Shown in pieces: positions 1-12,731 of a stretch of 64,000 bases of DNA. Positions within the stretch are counted from its first letter, which is position 1, and every line of letters begins with the position of its first letter. Source of the DNA: Brachionus rotundiformis. Its lineage: Eukaryota; Rotifera; Eurotatoria; Ploima; Brachionidae. The stretch spans positions 2,263,923 through 2,327,922 of the forward strand of contig JAESIW010000200.1 of assembly GCA_016802295.1 (NCBI GenBank), given 5' to 3'. Under the pieces are notes generated by a model, which was given only the letters and a program-made list of their open reading frames with translations, was not told where the DNA came from and searched no databases. A program made the position numbers and the translations under genes.

Positions 1-314
1 ATGCAGACGTTCAATATTAATTGAGGGTTCCAAAATTTAATTGAATATATAAAAATAAAAGCAAAATAGAAGTTTTATGTATACCAAAAGCTCGTGCTGA
101 ATGTTAATAAAACAAAAAGCTTATTAAAAGTCATTGTAAAAATAATTGTATACTTTTTATCTTTACCTTTATTTGCACAAGAGTTGATTAAATAAAACTG
201 ATGAAAAATGTAACATTAATTGTTAGATTTATTAATACTTAGCAGAAAGAATACATTAAATCTAAATCATTCGACTAAAAAGATAAAACGAATTTAATTT
301 TAATTTTAGATAAA

Positions 315-563
315 ATGAAAAAGTCGGATCGTCATGCAAAATTTAAAAACAAATTATCAAAAAGTCTTGAATTCAGACAAATCGATTTAAGACTTCTATC
401 ATCAAATTTACATGCATTATCACTTAGTTCTATTAAAAGAAACAAAATTTACATTCAAAAAAATTACTTAAATAATCAAAACTTCAGATCGATGCCAATC
501 AATAAACGAATATTTTCCCAAAAAGTGTACTCAACAAATCGAATTAACTACTTTTATTCAATG
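315..563 (+). CDS. Possible first coding exon of the long RhoGEF isoform
   Basis: An ATG preceded by an A-rich context opens an 83-codon frame rich in Lys, Asn, Ser and Arg. It reaches ATG|GTAAAA, a plausible splice donor in phase 0. The next credible coding exon on this strand (5214) starts in phase 0 after a long T-rich acceptor tract, so the two would join in frame across a 4.65 kb intron. No domain is recognised. If the donor is not used, the frame stops at 590. An open frame of this length can arise by chance in DNA this AT-rich, so the link to the downstream gene is inference and rests only on strand, phase and order. Confidence 0.3.
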
Positions 564-3500
564 GTAAAACAAAATTGGATTTTATTTTAGTATAACTATT
601 ATTTCTCTCTTTTTATTTACATTTTAAAATGTTAAATTAATGATTAGTAATAATTTGTTATCAATAAGATTTTTTTTAAATTTTCAAACATTTGGTTGAA
701 TTAAACATCAAAATAGTTGTTTACAATTTATTTTTTATTTTAACTTTATTTGATTTACGATGATTGATATTCAAAAATTTTATTGCTGTCTAACACCTAA
801 ACAAAAGGATTACATTTTCCAAGATAGATTTTTCCCTGTTTAATCTTTGTATATTTTTATTGAAAATTTAAATTTAGGCTAAAAAAAACAATATTATTTT
901 TAAACTAATCTATATCAAAAACTATATTTTATGTAGGTATCATCTTATCGAGTAAGTTCTGGCAAAATATGGCTTATTGAATATTTTGCTGGCGATCGAA
1001 TTAAAATAATCATTAAGAAGCCAGTCTAGATGATAAGATCTTGAAGAAAAAGATTTTCAAAGTTTATAATTATTGAATAATGAATTTTGTACTAAAATAA
1101 TCTTTTATTATTTGATCAACAATAAGATAAAATGCTAAAAATATTGCTAAACTAGTACACTTTTATTATAAGGATATTTATATCTAGCATTTTTAGGCCT
1201 TTGGTTCTGGCTTTTAAATATTCCTTAATAGAAAAATAAGCTTCAGGAGAAAAAAATTAAACAAGATTTGTAGATTCTTATAATTAATGAAAAAAAATTG
1301 AAAAACAAAGTGTAAAGTGAATTCAGCTTATTTATTCATAAAAGTTTTAAACCAAATATTTAAAGAATGTAACATTAGTTACTATAAGAGTACAGAAAAA
1401 TAATAACATTTTTAAAAATAGTTGAAATATTTTATTCAATTAGCTAAGGTAAGTAAAAAATATCTAAACTAAATTAATGTAGAGCAAAGAATATTGAATT
1501 AAGTAAAAGTTTGTACTTGATTAATAAAATTGTATTGTATTGTTGATTAAAATGCGATTATAATGTAACTTGTTCCTCTAGACTTGGAATTTTTTTGAAA
1601 TTATTTTCTAGTTAGATAATAATTATATGTTGTCTATTTGAACAGTTAAGACTTAGTAAAAAATACTTTAATAACATTTTATATAAAATAGAAGAGCTTC
1701 AAAATTCTTTCTTTATCAGTTTTGCCAGCAAATATTGTCGACTAAAAAAGCTTCATTTAAATAAATAAAAAATATATTCACATTTAAAAAATTTGTTTCC
1801 GATCTTTTGATATCTATTAAATAAAAAATATATCTTGTAGACATTTAAAATTTTAATACAATGTTTTTTTTTGTTTTAAAATTTAATAGAAAATATTTTT
1901 AAAAAATTACACTCATTTTCACGACAATAATCTTATCAAGATGATAGATTCTTTGATTTTAATTTTGATTCGAATGCCGATTAATGTAATTAGACATTTT
2001 CTTTGATTATTAAAATTAAACAAAGCCACTAACAAAACAAAAAGTTATATTTTTAATTATATTTAATTATATTTAGACTAGACTATTGAACATAACTCAG
2101 ATGCCTAAATAAGAAAATTATTTTAAGTGTTCAAAATTAGCCATAAACCGGTATTTTCAAATAGACCAGAATCTAAAATGTTTATTAAATTGAAAAGTTC
2201 TACTAATTATAATCATACTTATTTGAAATGATTAGGTTGATTATTAAGCAAGATAATGGAAGGTAAATGATTTTATATGCTGATAAGATTAATTTCTTGC
2301 CTAAGATTTCTATTTATTTTTACTTTTGTTTTTTACATATTACCATTTAGTACATCAAATGCAGATTTTTGTTTCTTATGCGCCTTATAATTCTTGAAAG
2401 CTTCTTAAGATTTAATGTGTTTATTTTTTTTTCTCTATTGCTTCAAAATTTAATGTTCGATTGATTCTCGATAGATCAAACAATTTCGTTCACCAGTATC
2501 AAGTTATCTATTTAATAAATTTACGTAATAAGAAAATTATAATTCATCAAGGATTTTGCGAGAAAAAATTGGCCCATTTGGTTTGTAGGCGCCATTATCA
2601 ATTAATTAGTTATTTGCTAGACCTTATAATGTTTCCAAGAAAGAATCAAAAGCTATAATCAATATATCTTTATATGTTTCGAGTGAGTAATAATTTAATG
2701 CCAAAGTCATTAGGTAACATACGCAAAACTTTTTTTGAAAATGGTAGGAGTTTGTGTGTTTTCGATTTTTTTATTATGGAAATAACTAAAATAACTTTTT
2801 AAAACAGTGGGATAACTTTTCAATTTATTTACTTTTCTTTCAAAATCTATAGGAAAAAATATTTAAAGATAAATTTTTGTTCAAATATCAATAAGTTAGA
2901 TAAATTTTAAAATTATTCAAATCATGTAATATCAAGTCTTAAAGGGTGCAAAGCTTATTTATCAATGCTTAAACAGGCACTTCTAGCAATATATCAACAG
3001 TAAATTTTGTTTAAATTCATTTATAATTTTAAATTTTAAAAATAAAAATTATGCTTTTAAATATTTAATGAAAGATATATGCAAAACTTGGCATCAAAGA
3101 AATTTGATTATTTAAATCTTTATTCATTTAAATAGACGCCAAGTTTGTGATGATATATAGTCTAAAGTACAAATAAAACATTAAAAATGTAATAAAATCG
3201 ATTTCTATTATTATTTGAATTAATTTTTTTAATTTATTTAAATATAAGAATGATTGCTGGCTGTTGATAATATAGAAAAATTCTCTTAGCTTTTTATACA
3301 TATTGTAGTTATTGGAAAGTTATATTCAAAATTGTAGTAATTGATAATTTTGATTATTTTATATATATTTTTTTTCTCAAAAAGATCAAAAATATTATTT
3401 TTCAAGGCTTATGAAATTTTTTAAATTGATATTTTTTTTTCAAAAAGTTTTAACATAACATAATTCTACTATTAATCTTCATGAAATGTTTGTTTATACA

Positions 3501-5213
3501 AACAATTGTTGAATGATTACTAATTTCTTACATTTATACTTTAAATTTCATTTGTAAACTTATTTTATTTTAACCGATTTAAAAAAATGGGAATTAAATT
3601 TGACAAATCTGTGTATTTTATATTTAATCTTATATTAGGTTTTATTAATTTAGATGTTTGTCTTAGATAAAAAACTAATAAACGCTAAAATCGATAAGGC
3701 AATATTCAAATCATTTATTAAGCTTTGTGTAGAATATAATTATAGTTGTTCTTTAACGAATGATTAAGTTTTTTCAAATAGCTATTTGACAGGTAACAAA
3801 ACTAGCTTCCTAAACTTACGATGATAGTTTTTTTTTTGCTTAGGATTTTTAATTTAATTAGGATTTGTAATAGATTTAAATTACGAGTTAAGAAAGTTTA
3901 TTTGATTTATTTTATTTTAAATTGATTATTTTAAATAAATCATAAAGTCATGCCTTTTATTCATCGATCAAAAAAATAGTGAATAAGAAATCTGATCATG
4001 CTTAATTGAGTAAAGTTTTAATGAGCCCTTTTTTTAATTATGCTTCAAGTATGATCAAGTGTTTAGATAGTTTAGGTGCCTGGAAATTATTCTTCAAAAT
4101 TTGAATACAATAAATAATCCTAAAAAAATATTTATTGAAAAATCTTATTTTGTTTTTAAAACGATATTATGTAAGTTAAATAAGAAAAATGATAAATTCT
4201 AACCCTTAGACTATGATTTATTGAAAAAGCAGCAACTAGTCGAGTAATAAATTCTCCTCGATGGGTGAACATTGGCATACTTCATTTAGGTTCTAGGCTA
4301 AACCAGAAAATGGTTTAGAGTAACTAAATTTAAAACTACTATGATTAGAATGAAACAAAATCAATATCAATCTATAGCTGTATGCTGGCACGAAATTGGT
4401 TCTTCTATGTTATGTAACTGAACTTATCTCAAGGTCTGATTTATGAGAACAGCGTTTAAATATAAGAAGAAAATAAATAAAATTGAATATATTTAGTTAC
4501 ACAATTAAACAATTCTAAATGTTAAACTTAAAACTCGGTTTTCTAGACAGTTTAATACTAATAAGTTTTTAATTAAGATAATAAATTAGATCCTGGTCTG
4601 AGTTGAATTGCTAATATTTAAAATTGTTTAATGTTTAATGGATCGTTTATTATTTTTCGAAAGAAATCTAGGTGTAAATCTTGAATTGTTTTTTTTTGTA
4701 TAAAGATATAATGGTGAATTATTTAGCAGCTAGATTTTTTTACAAATAACATTACTTGAGGCAAATAATGTTAAATCCGAAGATAGCCTTATTTTTTTTA
4801 ATTTATGCAATTCTTATCTCTTTTTTTTTGTTAGCATTTTTACTCTATTGAATAATCTAATAAAATTTTCAAAAAATAAAACAGCAACAAAAATCACTGT
4901 AAAACTCGAAGTTTTGTTATTTGATAAAGTTATTTTTTAAAATAAATTCTCAACTATTTGGATAATTTATTTTTAAATGATGATTAGGATTATTGCTTTT
5001 ACTCAAATACAATTAAGAAAATCATTTAAAATTTATCTTAAATATTCAGAATATTGAAAAATTCTGATAAAATTGTTTTTCCCTGAATAATCAATAATAA
5101 TTTTTTAATGAAGATCGAAATCTGCAATCTTAATTAAATAAAAAGAGAATTTTTAGTTATAAATATGTGTTTTTTTCTATTTTTTTTAATTTTTTTAATT
5201 TAAAATTTTTAAG
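564..5213. other. AT-rich stretch, probable long intron or intergenic DNA
   Basis: No convincing coding region. Homopolymer A and T runs dominate. Short open frames, such as the one at 2461-2658, have no recognisable content and the length expected by chance. A small perfect hairpin lies near 964-992. The last about 50 bases are T-rich and end in AAG at 5211-5213, which looks like a splice acceptor for the exon that follows. Confidence 0.5.
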
Positions 5214-7727
5214 CCAAAACAAAAACACCTATTGGAACAGCTAAAACGTCATTACTTTAAGCCAGACTGTGTAAAACTTTTTAATAGAGATCTTAGGTTC
5301 AGGAAGCGCCTCGAGTACATTTTTAGCAGCACAACTTGTTCCCGAAAAACTACCTGTCTAAAACCCACTAAGGTCAATTGGGCTAAACATTTTCAAAATT
5401 TAGATAAATTATATAATGTTTCAATAAATGATTCAAACAGTTACTCGATTTGTTCAAAAAATTACAGTGCCATATCTGTTTCTGGTGCCAAAAAATCTCA
5501 AACCGGTCTATCTTTAAAAAACTTGGGTAATTCAAAAGTTCAGAGTTATTCAGCGATTAGCTCAGACGCACCGAATGCTCGCTCAAGCACCTTTACCCAT
5601 TGTCTAAAACGATTCACAAATATCCTTCTTTTTTTGAAGATAAATCAGAATATAAATAATCTAAACAACAAAATAAACCAAATTTTAACAAGTCATGGTA
5701 CTAAAATTAGTCTAAAACGAAACTATCTGAATAAAATCACACTTGAACCAAGCATGCTTGATATAAACTCTTTTAATTTGGAAGACTTTGTTCAAGACTT
5801 AGAACTCGCTGTGAAAAAAAAAACCAAACTTAAGGTACCGAGTCAAATGATTATTGAAAATAAGCGCATTCACTTGGACACTACCAATTCGGAAAATCTA
5901 ACTGAAGAACAAGACTCGATTGATGAGTCTCATGACTTGGTTGACAACAAAATTGTACATGAAATGCGCTGTTTCAGTGAACCACCTAACTTAAAGCTGA
6001 ACAAGAGCTGGTCTTTTTTATTACACTCAAATAATGATAAATATTTTATCAATAGTTCACCTACAATTAAAATATTATTTAATAATTTAATTAAAAATCA
6101 TCAAATATTTCCATTATCGACTCGTATAGAGGACTTTTTTCACATGTACAAATGTAGCAATTTAATTTTAAAGCGATCATTTAGCTCGAATCGGATCAAA
6201 TTGGACAAAGAAGTTATCAAAAAGTCACCAAGCTTTGAAAAATTTTTAAAGAATATTCTCCAAGGTAAAAAAAAGAGCAACTCATTGTGCAATTTTAGTA
6301 CTGGAAGTAAGAATTTTTCCATAGAAAAAGACTCGATTAAGGGCTCCGATTCGTCTCTTTCGGACAATTTGGATAGCATGATGACCTCACTGATGAATGG
6401 AAAAAAAAAGTCAAGCTGGCCCGTTCTGAAAATTGAAGATCAAGAAAAAAAAGGAGAGGAGAATGGCACAATAAATGAGCCAGAAATTAACAATGAGGGA
6501 TACATTCCAGATAATGTGAGGAATGCACTTGAACAAGCTGGTATAAATATTGACCAAATAATCAACATGACAAATAAGCTACAGTCATCATTTAAAAAGG
6601 ACTTGGGAATCAAAAAGTCAATGGTAAAATCACACACATTTAGCAATGAGTTCATTACCACTACCAGAGCCATATTTACCAAAGAAGAGAAAACAAACTT
6701 TGATAACAAATTGGAAAATTTAATAGATAATATAAAAACATTTGATATAAGTAAAGAAAATTTGAAGTCGAATGGCGAGATAATGTCTAAGAGTAGTCTG
6801 AAAAATTTTGAAGTAAAGCAAAATTTAAAAGCTAAAGTTGGACAAGAGGTTGAAAACAAAAAAGAGCCAGAGGAAAATGCGCCAATTCGACCAGCTAGGA
6901 ATAATCGGAAAAAATCAGTTTCGAATAGGTACGCAACAGTGTCCAATTTTAGACTTGGCTCAGAACCAGATGCAGAAATTTTACCTACTTCGGACAGTTG
7001 TCAAAATATTATTCCTGCTAAGGTGCTTGGTCAATTTAAGCCGGTTGTAAACATTCACAAGCGTTTATCGGCTACACCAGTAGCAGAAATGAGCAAAATG
7101 ATTAACTCAAAATCGACAGATACATTTTCCAATTTGACTGACTGTTCAGATTTAATTAAAGACGAACCAGAAACCAAATTTTTAAAATTAAGCGGAAGTA
7201 GCGGTGGCGAAATTGTATCAACTGCTGATTTAAGAGATTGTTTGCCAGCTAAAAATTCAAAAAAGGGATATGTGACCAGAAGTTTTAGTTACAATAATGG
7301 CAAAACATATGAAAAAATGAAAGATGGTAATAAAGCAATAAATGATTCGGAAACTTTTGGAAAAATAATAGAAATATGTAAGAACAAAAATCCTTTATTC
7401 ATTGTTAACGAATCATTGGAAATTTCTGAGTCTGTAAATGTGGCGAAAAAAATTGGAGAACAAAAAAAAGAGACCAAGAACTTTTCTGGATTAAATACTG
7501 ACCGAAATGTTCCCACTGTGGATGTTGGCAGATTAAAAAATGCCATTTCACATTTAGAGTCTGATACTCTAGAAGTAAATCAGGGTAGCCAAAGTTTGAT
7601 GGATGGATATGTGATTTCAAAGTCGAAATCGTCTAATAATTTGTCAGGTTCGTTCTCGACGTCTTCATTTGGCGGTATTTTTCAAAATCAATTTGAAATT
7701 TATGAAAATAATGAGCAATTTTTGCAC
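5214..7727 (+). CDS. Long N-terminal exon, probably of the ARHGEF17-type RhoGEF
   Basis: One uninterrupted frame of 838 codons, by far the longest on this strand. An in-frame stop lies just upstream, and a T-rich tract ending in AAG precedes CCA AAA, so the exon is internal and starts at about 5214 rather than at an ATG. It ends TTG CAC|GTAAGT, a strong phase-0 donor; without splicing the frame stops at 7751. The product is Ser/Asn/Lys-rich and looks mostly disordered, with acidic and basic patches and no catalytic domain I recognise. Vertebrate ARHGEF17 also carries a long disordered segment before its DH domain. The phase allows direct joining to the DH exon at 13469. Membership of this gene is inferred from order, strand and phase. 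A separate gene whose 3' exons I cannot see is the alternative. Confidence 0.65.
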
Positions 7728-10700
7728 GTAAGTTACTTAACCTGTTATTAAATAAATGATGTTCAATAAAACAAAATTTTGATTTTTTAATCAAAAAAAA
7801 TTTTAAATTTTAATTTGAGAAAATATTACCTGTATTTCAGAAATAATTACTTTCTGACAAAAATATTGCTAAAAAATAATTAGTTTATGACTCAATTAAT
7901 TTTTTATTGTCTTAATAAATTTATTCTAAGTAATTAGTCAATTTTTATTTCTTTTTGCTAAATATTTTTTTGATTTTAATTTGTTAAATCTCATGTATAT
8001 AAAATCAGTTAATACGAAACTATTACTATGGCCAAGACGCTTTATTACTGCCTTTTCACTAAAAAGATAACTTGAAGCCAATTTCCAACCTTTTTCACTA
8101 TAATCAATACTATCAACAAATTTTTTGTCACTCAAGGTATCAATTGACCAGTGCCTTAACATATTTACAGCATTTGACAGATAAACATTTACTGATAATC
8201 TAGATCTAAGATTATGAATCAATTTGATTTTCCCATTTTCACTCTCTAATCCATTATCAGTATATTTTTATAAATTTAAAACTAAAGCTATTTAAATTGA
8301 TTTATTCAATGGTGCTTAAATGGATATAGGGTATTCATTTTTCAAGTCAGATAAAAGTCTTTTGATAAATAACAATATTTTCTACGATACAGGACAATTT
8401 ACATTAGACAATATTCACAATAAAAAATTAATAGTATTTTATTGCCGGCTGTAGAGTTCAATTCAATTATCTATCACTTTGCTAATCTAACTGGTTTAGT
8501 GAATTCCATTCTCGTATCTTTTTTAAATTTATTTTCAAAAAATTTTTATTACAATAATATTTAAATTAAAAAAAAAGTTTAATTCAAAGCAACCAGGAAG
8601 ATAGGCTCGTCATCTTGTAAATTTGTTTAATACGAATAAGCCAAAACTAAATCAACGTGAAAAAAATGGTTTTCTTTATTCAAAAGATGCAGGAGTAGTA
8701 CTAATAGAAAAAACAAGTTCAAGTTTAAATTTTGTATTAAAAAATATTAGGATATTTATTTCATTATATATAAAAAAAGATAATCGAAAGACAAAATTTT
8801 ATCAATCAAACTTTTACCAAAAAGCTTTTTATAATTTTGAGTTTTTTTATTTAATGTATAATTGCTTAATGTAGATACAAATAAATAATACATTTAGTAA
8901 TTTCCCTGTTTAGACTTGCTTAAAAGACAATTGTTATGTAAAATTTGAATCAACTATAACCGGATTGTTAAGATATTCTAAAATTTAATCTAATCTGCAC
9001 TGGCATATAGGGATGGTTCTCAATTTTTTGATTATTTGGCCTATTCGTCAACTTTATCTTTTCTTGTCTGAAATTTCTTCAAGTTTCAAGTTAAGAAAAT
9101 TTTTATTTAATTATTTAATTAAATTTTTTAATAAAAATTAGTAGCCTTCAAATTTTTTTTATGTTTAAAATTTAAAAAATCTACTAAGATAACAAATTAG
9201 TGTGAAAAATACCTCCGTATAATTAAAAAGCATTATATTGATTCAAAAGAAGCAAAAAAATCTTTTATTTATTTTTAGTTAATTAGTTTTTTATTAATTA
9301 ATCTAAAAATAAAATTCAGAATTTTGATTAAATTATAATTGTTTATTAGAACAGGATTTAAAAATTTTTACAACAATTTTATTTTTATAGCTAAGGTTGA
9401 TAAAAGTATCAATTATTTTTATTTAAGAAAATTTTCAAATATTTTTTAGAATATAGATAAATTTATCACCAACTCACATAAATAACAAGATTTTGAACAT
9501 TTTTAGATAAAAAATTTACTAAAATTATTCTTAAGTCGATCAAGATCTTTCAAGTATTGAAAGCTTTTAATAGTTAAATGATTTCAGATTCAGGATACAA
9601 TTAAATTCCATATGCTAGAATTATAAAATTGGTTTATCATTACTTTAGCTCACCTAATTTTAATAATTATTTTAAAATTTTTATCAAAGTTTAAATAAAA
9701 GCTGTTTTGTACAAATAATAAATTAAAAAGATTAATTATACCACAGAAAATTTATTAAGTTCAATCTAGTTAAACCAGAATTTATCGCTTTCGGAATTAT
9801 TAAAAAAACAAAAACAATTTTCATTAAGAAATTAATTACACCATTTAAATGAATAGGCTAAATAAGAATTCAATATATTCAGATAAAATAAATATGATGT
9901 AAAGTATTAAGAATAATAAATTTTAAATTTTTATATCGTGATTATAAATTTATGATCAGATTATGCTTTTTAAATTTAAACGACCTTTTAAAAATTACGA
10001 TTGTTAATTAAAAACTTTCAATCAACAGACAAAAATCGATTTAAGCCTCTGATTTTTCAAAGCTAAGAATAATACTTCGATTCGCCTTCAGATATTAGCA
10101 GCAAATAAAGTTAATTTTTAAATAAATGTTTGAATAAATATAAACTATAAGACCTTAATTTTTATTTTATTTTATTAGAATGTATGACTTGATCGGTTCA
10201 ATTTAGCTTTTTTAATACAAAAAATACTAAATAAAATTGGTACTTCATACTGTTTTAAAAAGTGATTGATTTATCGATAATCTTTGAAAAGCACAAATAT
10301 TCGATATTGATGAACACTTAAAACAGTGATAAAGCTAAATATTTAATTTAATAAAACTCATATAAACAAATTCAAGTCTTTGTTGAATGTTATCTCTCTA
10401 ACAGCATAAATTTTAGCATAACCTTCCTAGAAAGAATTTTTAAACAAATTTTTTTTCGTTATCTATATATTTTAAAATAAATTAAAAAATTTATAAATAA
10501 GATTATTAGTAATAATGTAGTTTAATGTTATTAACTAGTAAACATGCTTGAAGAGTATTCTATAAACTTATTTTATTCGAAGCAGCAACGTGAATAGATT
10601 AAATATATCAAGATATCTGTATTGTTATTTTTTAATTAATTTTCTTCTTATTTTATTAGAAAACTTTTTAAGTCTCGCTAATTTAGCCATATAATCGAAC

Positions 10701-12731
10701 CAAGGAAGTAGTTTATGTTTGATCTTTGGACTCGCATCGTTTCTATTGAACTTTATATCAGAAAATTAATGAGTTCTTTAAATAGAAAAATCAGTTTTTT
10801 TAATAATTAAGAACGCGTTCACCAACTCTTTTTCTTTTCTACTAGTGAATCCACAAAAGATTTCTTTTCTATTGCCAGCTGTTAAGCCATAGCTTTTTTT
10901 CCAAAATTGAGCTCTGCCTGAACAAAAATATTTACTGTCTAAAAATAAAGTGTTGATTATAGATGAATAATATTAATAAAAAAATAATATGAATATATTT
11001 TTTATTTTAATAAATTAAATTGCTTATTTAAGTAGTTAAGATTAATAAAAGCGGAAATTTTTAATAATCTCAAGAGTGTTGTGTATCTAGGCCAGTTCGC
11101 CTAGGTATTGAAAATAAATATTTTGGCTTCAATCAGCTTTTTTTTTCCTAATAAGCACAAACATTTATTTAGGTTAGGCTATGGATTCGTGATTATATGG
11201 TTTATTTACAATAGATATAATTATTTTCTTTATATCTAAAATTTCTACAATCGCAATCTACAAGAAATATTTGAAATTTTTTACCCAGTACATGCCAGTG
11301 TCTAGCAGAGTTATCAATCACTTTAACAAAACTAGAATTGAGCAGCAGATGGTTTTGGTTCAGTTTGAGTAAATCGGCAAGATAGCGGATTGTATTTGGG
11401 CAAAGGTTTAGGTTTACTAATGCGGGGTGCAAATTCAAAAGAAATTGATTTTAAAATTTTGTTTAACTAATGAGCAAATTTTTTTCATCAATTTAAATTT
11501 GTTGAGCAAATTTGTTAAGTAAAATAGGAACTAAGCTAATTTCAGTTTTTCAAAGTAAATTAGGATCAGCATTCCAAGTCTGTATTTAAAATCTAAACCA
11601 TTTGTAAGCAATTAAATAAACAATAATCTAATAGTACTTAATTTTCTTTATTTTAATAAAAAATTTAGACAATTTTAGCTAATCGACATTCGCAGTAGAC
11701 TAATTAAAATAATATTAATTATTTTTAGTAAACTAATCAAGGCCGCATGGTGCTGATGTTAACACTAAAACTAACTATTTTAAATTTTATTTATATAAAT
11801 GTATTTTTTGTAAACTAATCCCTTACTACACATCAGATACGGGGTCTGGATAATTGAAATAACTTAAAATTTTCTTGCAAATCTATTATAATCTAATCAA
11901 TTGAGTTTAGCTTTCAACTAAATAATCAGTAAACGAAAATTTAAAGAAATAGCGAAATAAAAGTAATTGCTAAGCTAGAGATGATAGCTTTGCATTAAGT
12001 TTCATGCATTTCGAAATCCTCGGATCAAAGAAATGTTTTTCTTCTAGGTTTTATTTTGGCAAAGATTAATTAGTTGATTCATTCTAGTTATCCATGAGTA
12101 TTGCCTCGAACTTATTTTTCCTAAGCCTTTTCACAAATTTGTTGCCAGCTCTCATTAATTTCTGGCATTAAAAACAACAATCAACTTTTGGCTTAGGCAG
12201 GGAGCTTGTCTGTTTATGTGGTCGTGCCACAATATGATCGCGATTTGTTTATAAGTAAGAAGAAAGGACATTTTGGTAAACAATTATCAATTTACCAGTT
12301 TAAAAAAATGATTTTCATTTGTTTATAATAGCTCTAATTTTGTTTATAGCAGCATAGACTTAGCTATCACTAAATTTGCAAATGCACCTTAATCGTGATT
12401 GCAAAAAAAGATAATTATCTCATTTACGTCAATAGGTTTTTGCTTTTCTCGAGTTGTTTTGCTAAGAATTTTCTGTAGTTTTTCTTTTACAAATAAACAT
12501 TAAATTGACATAGACTTCTAGTCTTAAATCTAACTCTGAATCCTTTAAGATAAATGGTTAAAGTATAATTTATTGATTGATAAAAACAAGAGAACCAAGC
12601 AATAAAAACATTCAAACTGAAATACATAGTTATCGGTCAACAGTTTGTTCTTTTATTTGAACCTCTGATCATGCCAAGTTTGGCACATAGGACCATGTTA
12701 AAAAATTTCAATAAATTTACGTATTAAAATT
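7728..12731. other. Probable long intron with decayed fragments; promoter-like 3' end
   Basis: About 5 kb between the long N-terminal exon and the next coding exon. Mostly AT-rich with no exon I can support. It contains two minus-strand open stretches that may be relics (7938-8222, and the SWIM-like one at 11202-11438). The last 600 bases (about 12100-12700) are visibly less AT-rich than the rest and lie directly before an ATG exon that has no upstream splice acceptor, so they may hold an alternative promoter and 5' UTR. Confidence 0.5.
11202..11438 (-). pseudogene. Possible SWIM zinc-finger fragment (mutator-like transposase relic)
   Basis: A minus-strand frame, open for about 80 codons, ends in a pattern like the SWIM zinc-binding domain: a Trp-x-Val strand, a spacer, then C-D-C-x-x-F and a terminal C-K pair about a dozen residues on. 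In SWIM domains the last part reads C-x-H; here a stop codon follows the Lys, so the His is missing. SWIM domains occur in MULE transposases and in some cellular proteins. The position inside a probable intron of a plus-strand gene, the lack of further coding sequence on either side and the truncation suggest a dead transposon fragment. The match rests on a short motif only. Confidence 0.3.

Noticed and set aside
2461..2658. 65-codon plus-strand frame
   Set aside because: Begins with a non-ATG codon, no domain, length expected by chance.
6140..7620. Several minus-strand frames opposite the long RhoGEF exon
   Set aside because: Shadows of the plus-strand coding frame caused by its biased codon use.
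7938..8222. 94-codon minus-strand frame (MIHNLRSRLSVNVYLSN...)
   Set aside because: Reads slightly protein-like and may be a relic, but no family motif, no neighbouring exons and a position inside a probable intron; not enough to call a gene.
8623..8874. 83-codon plus-strand frame
   Set aside because: AT-biased composition and no splice or family support; probably chance.
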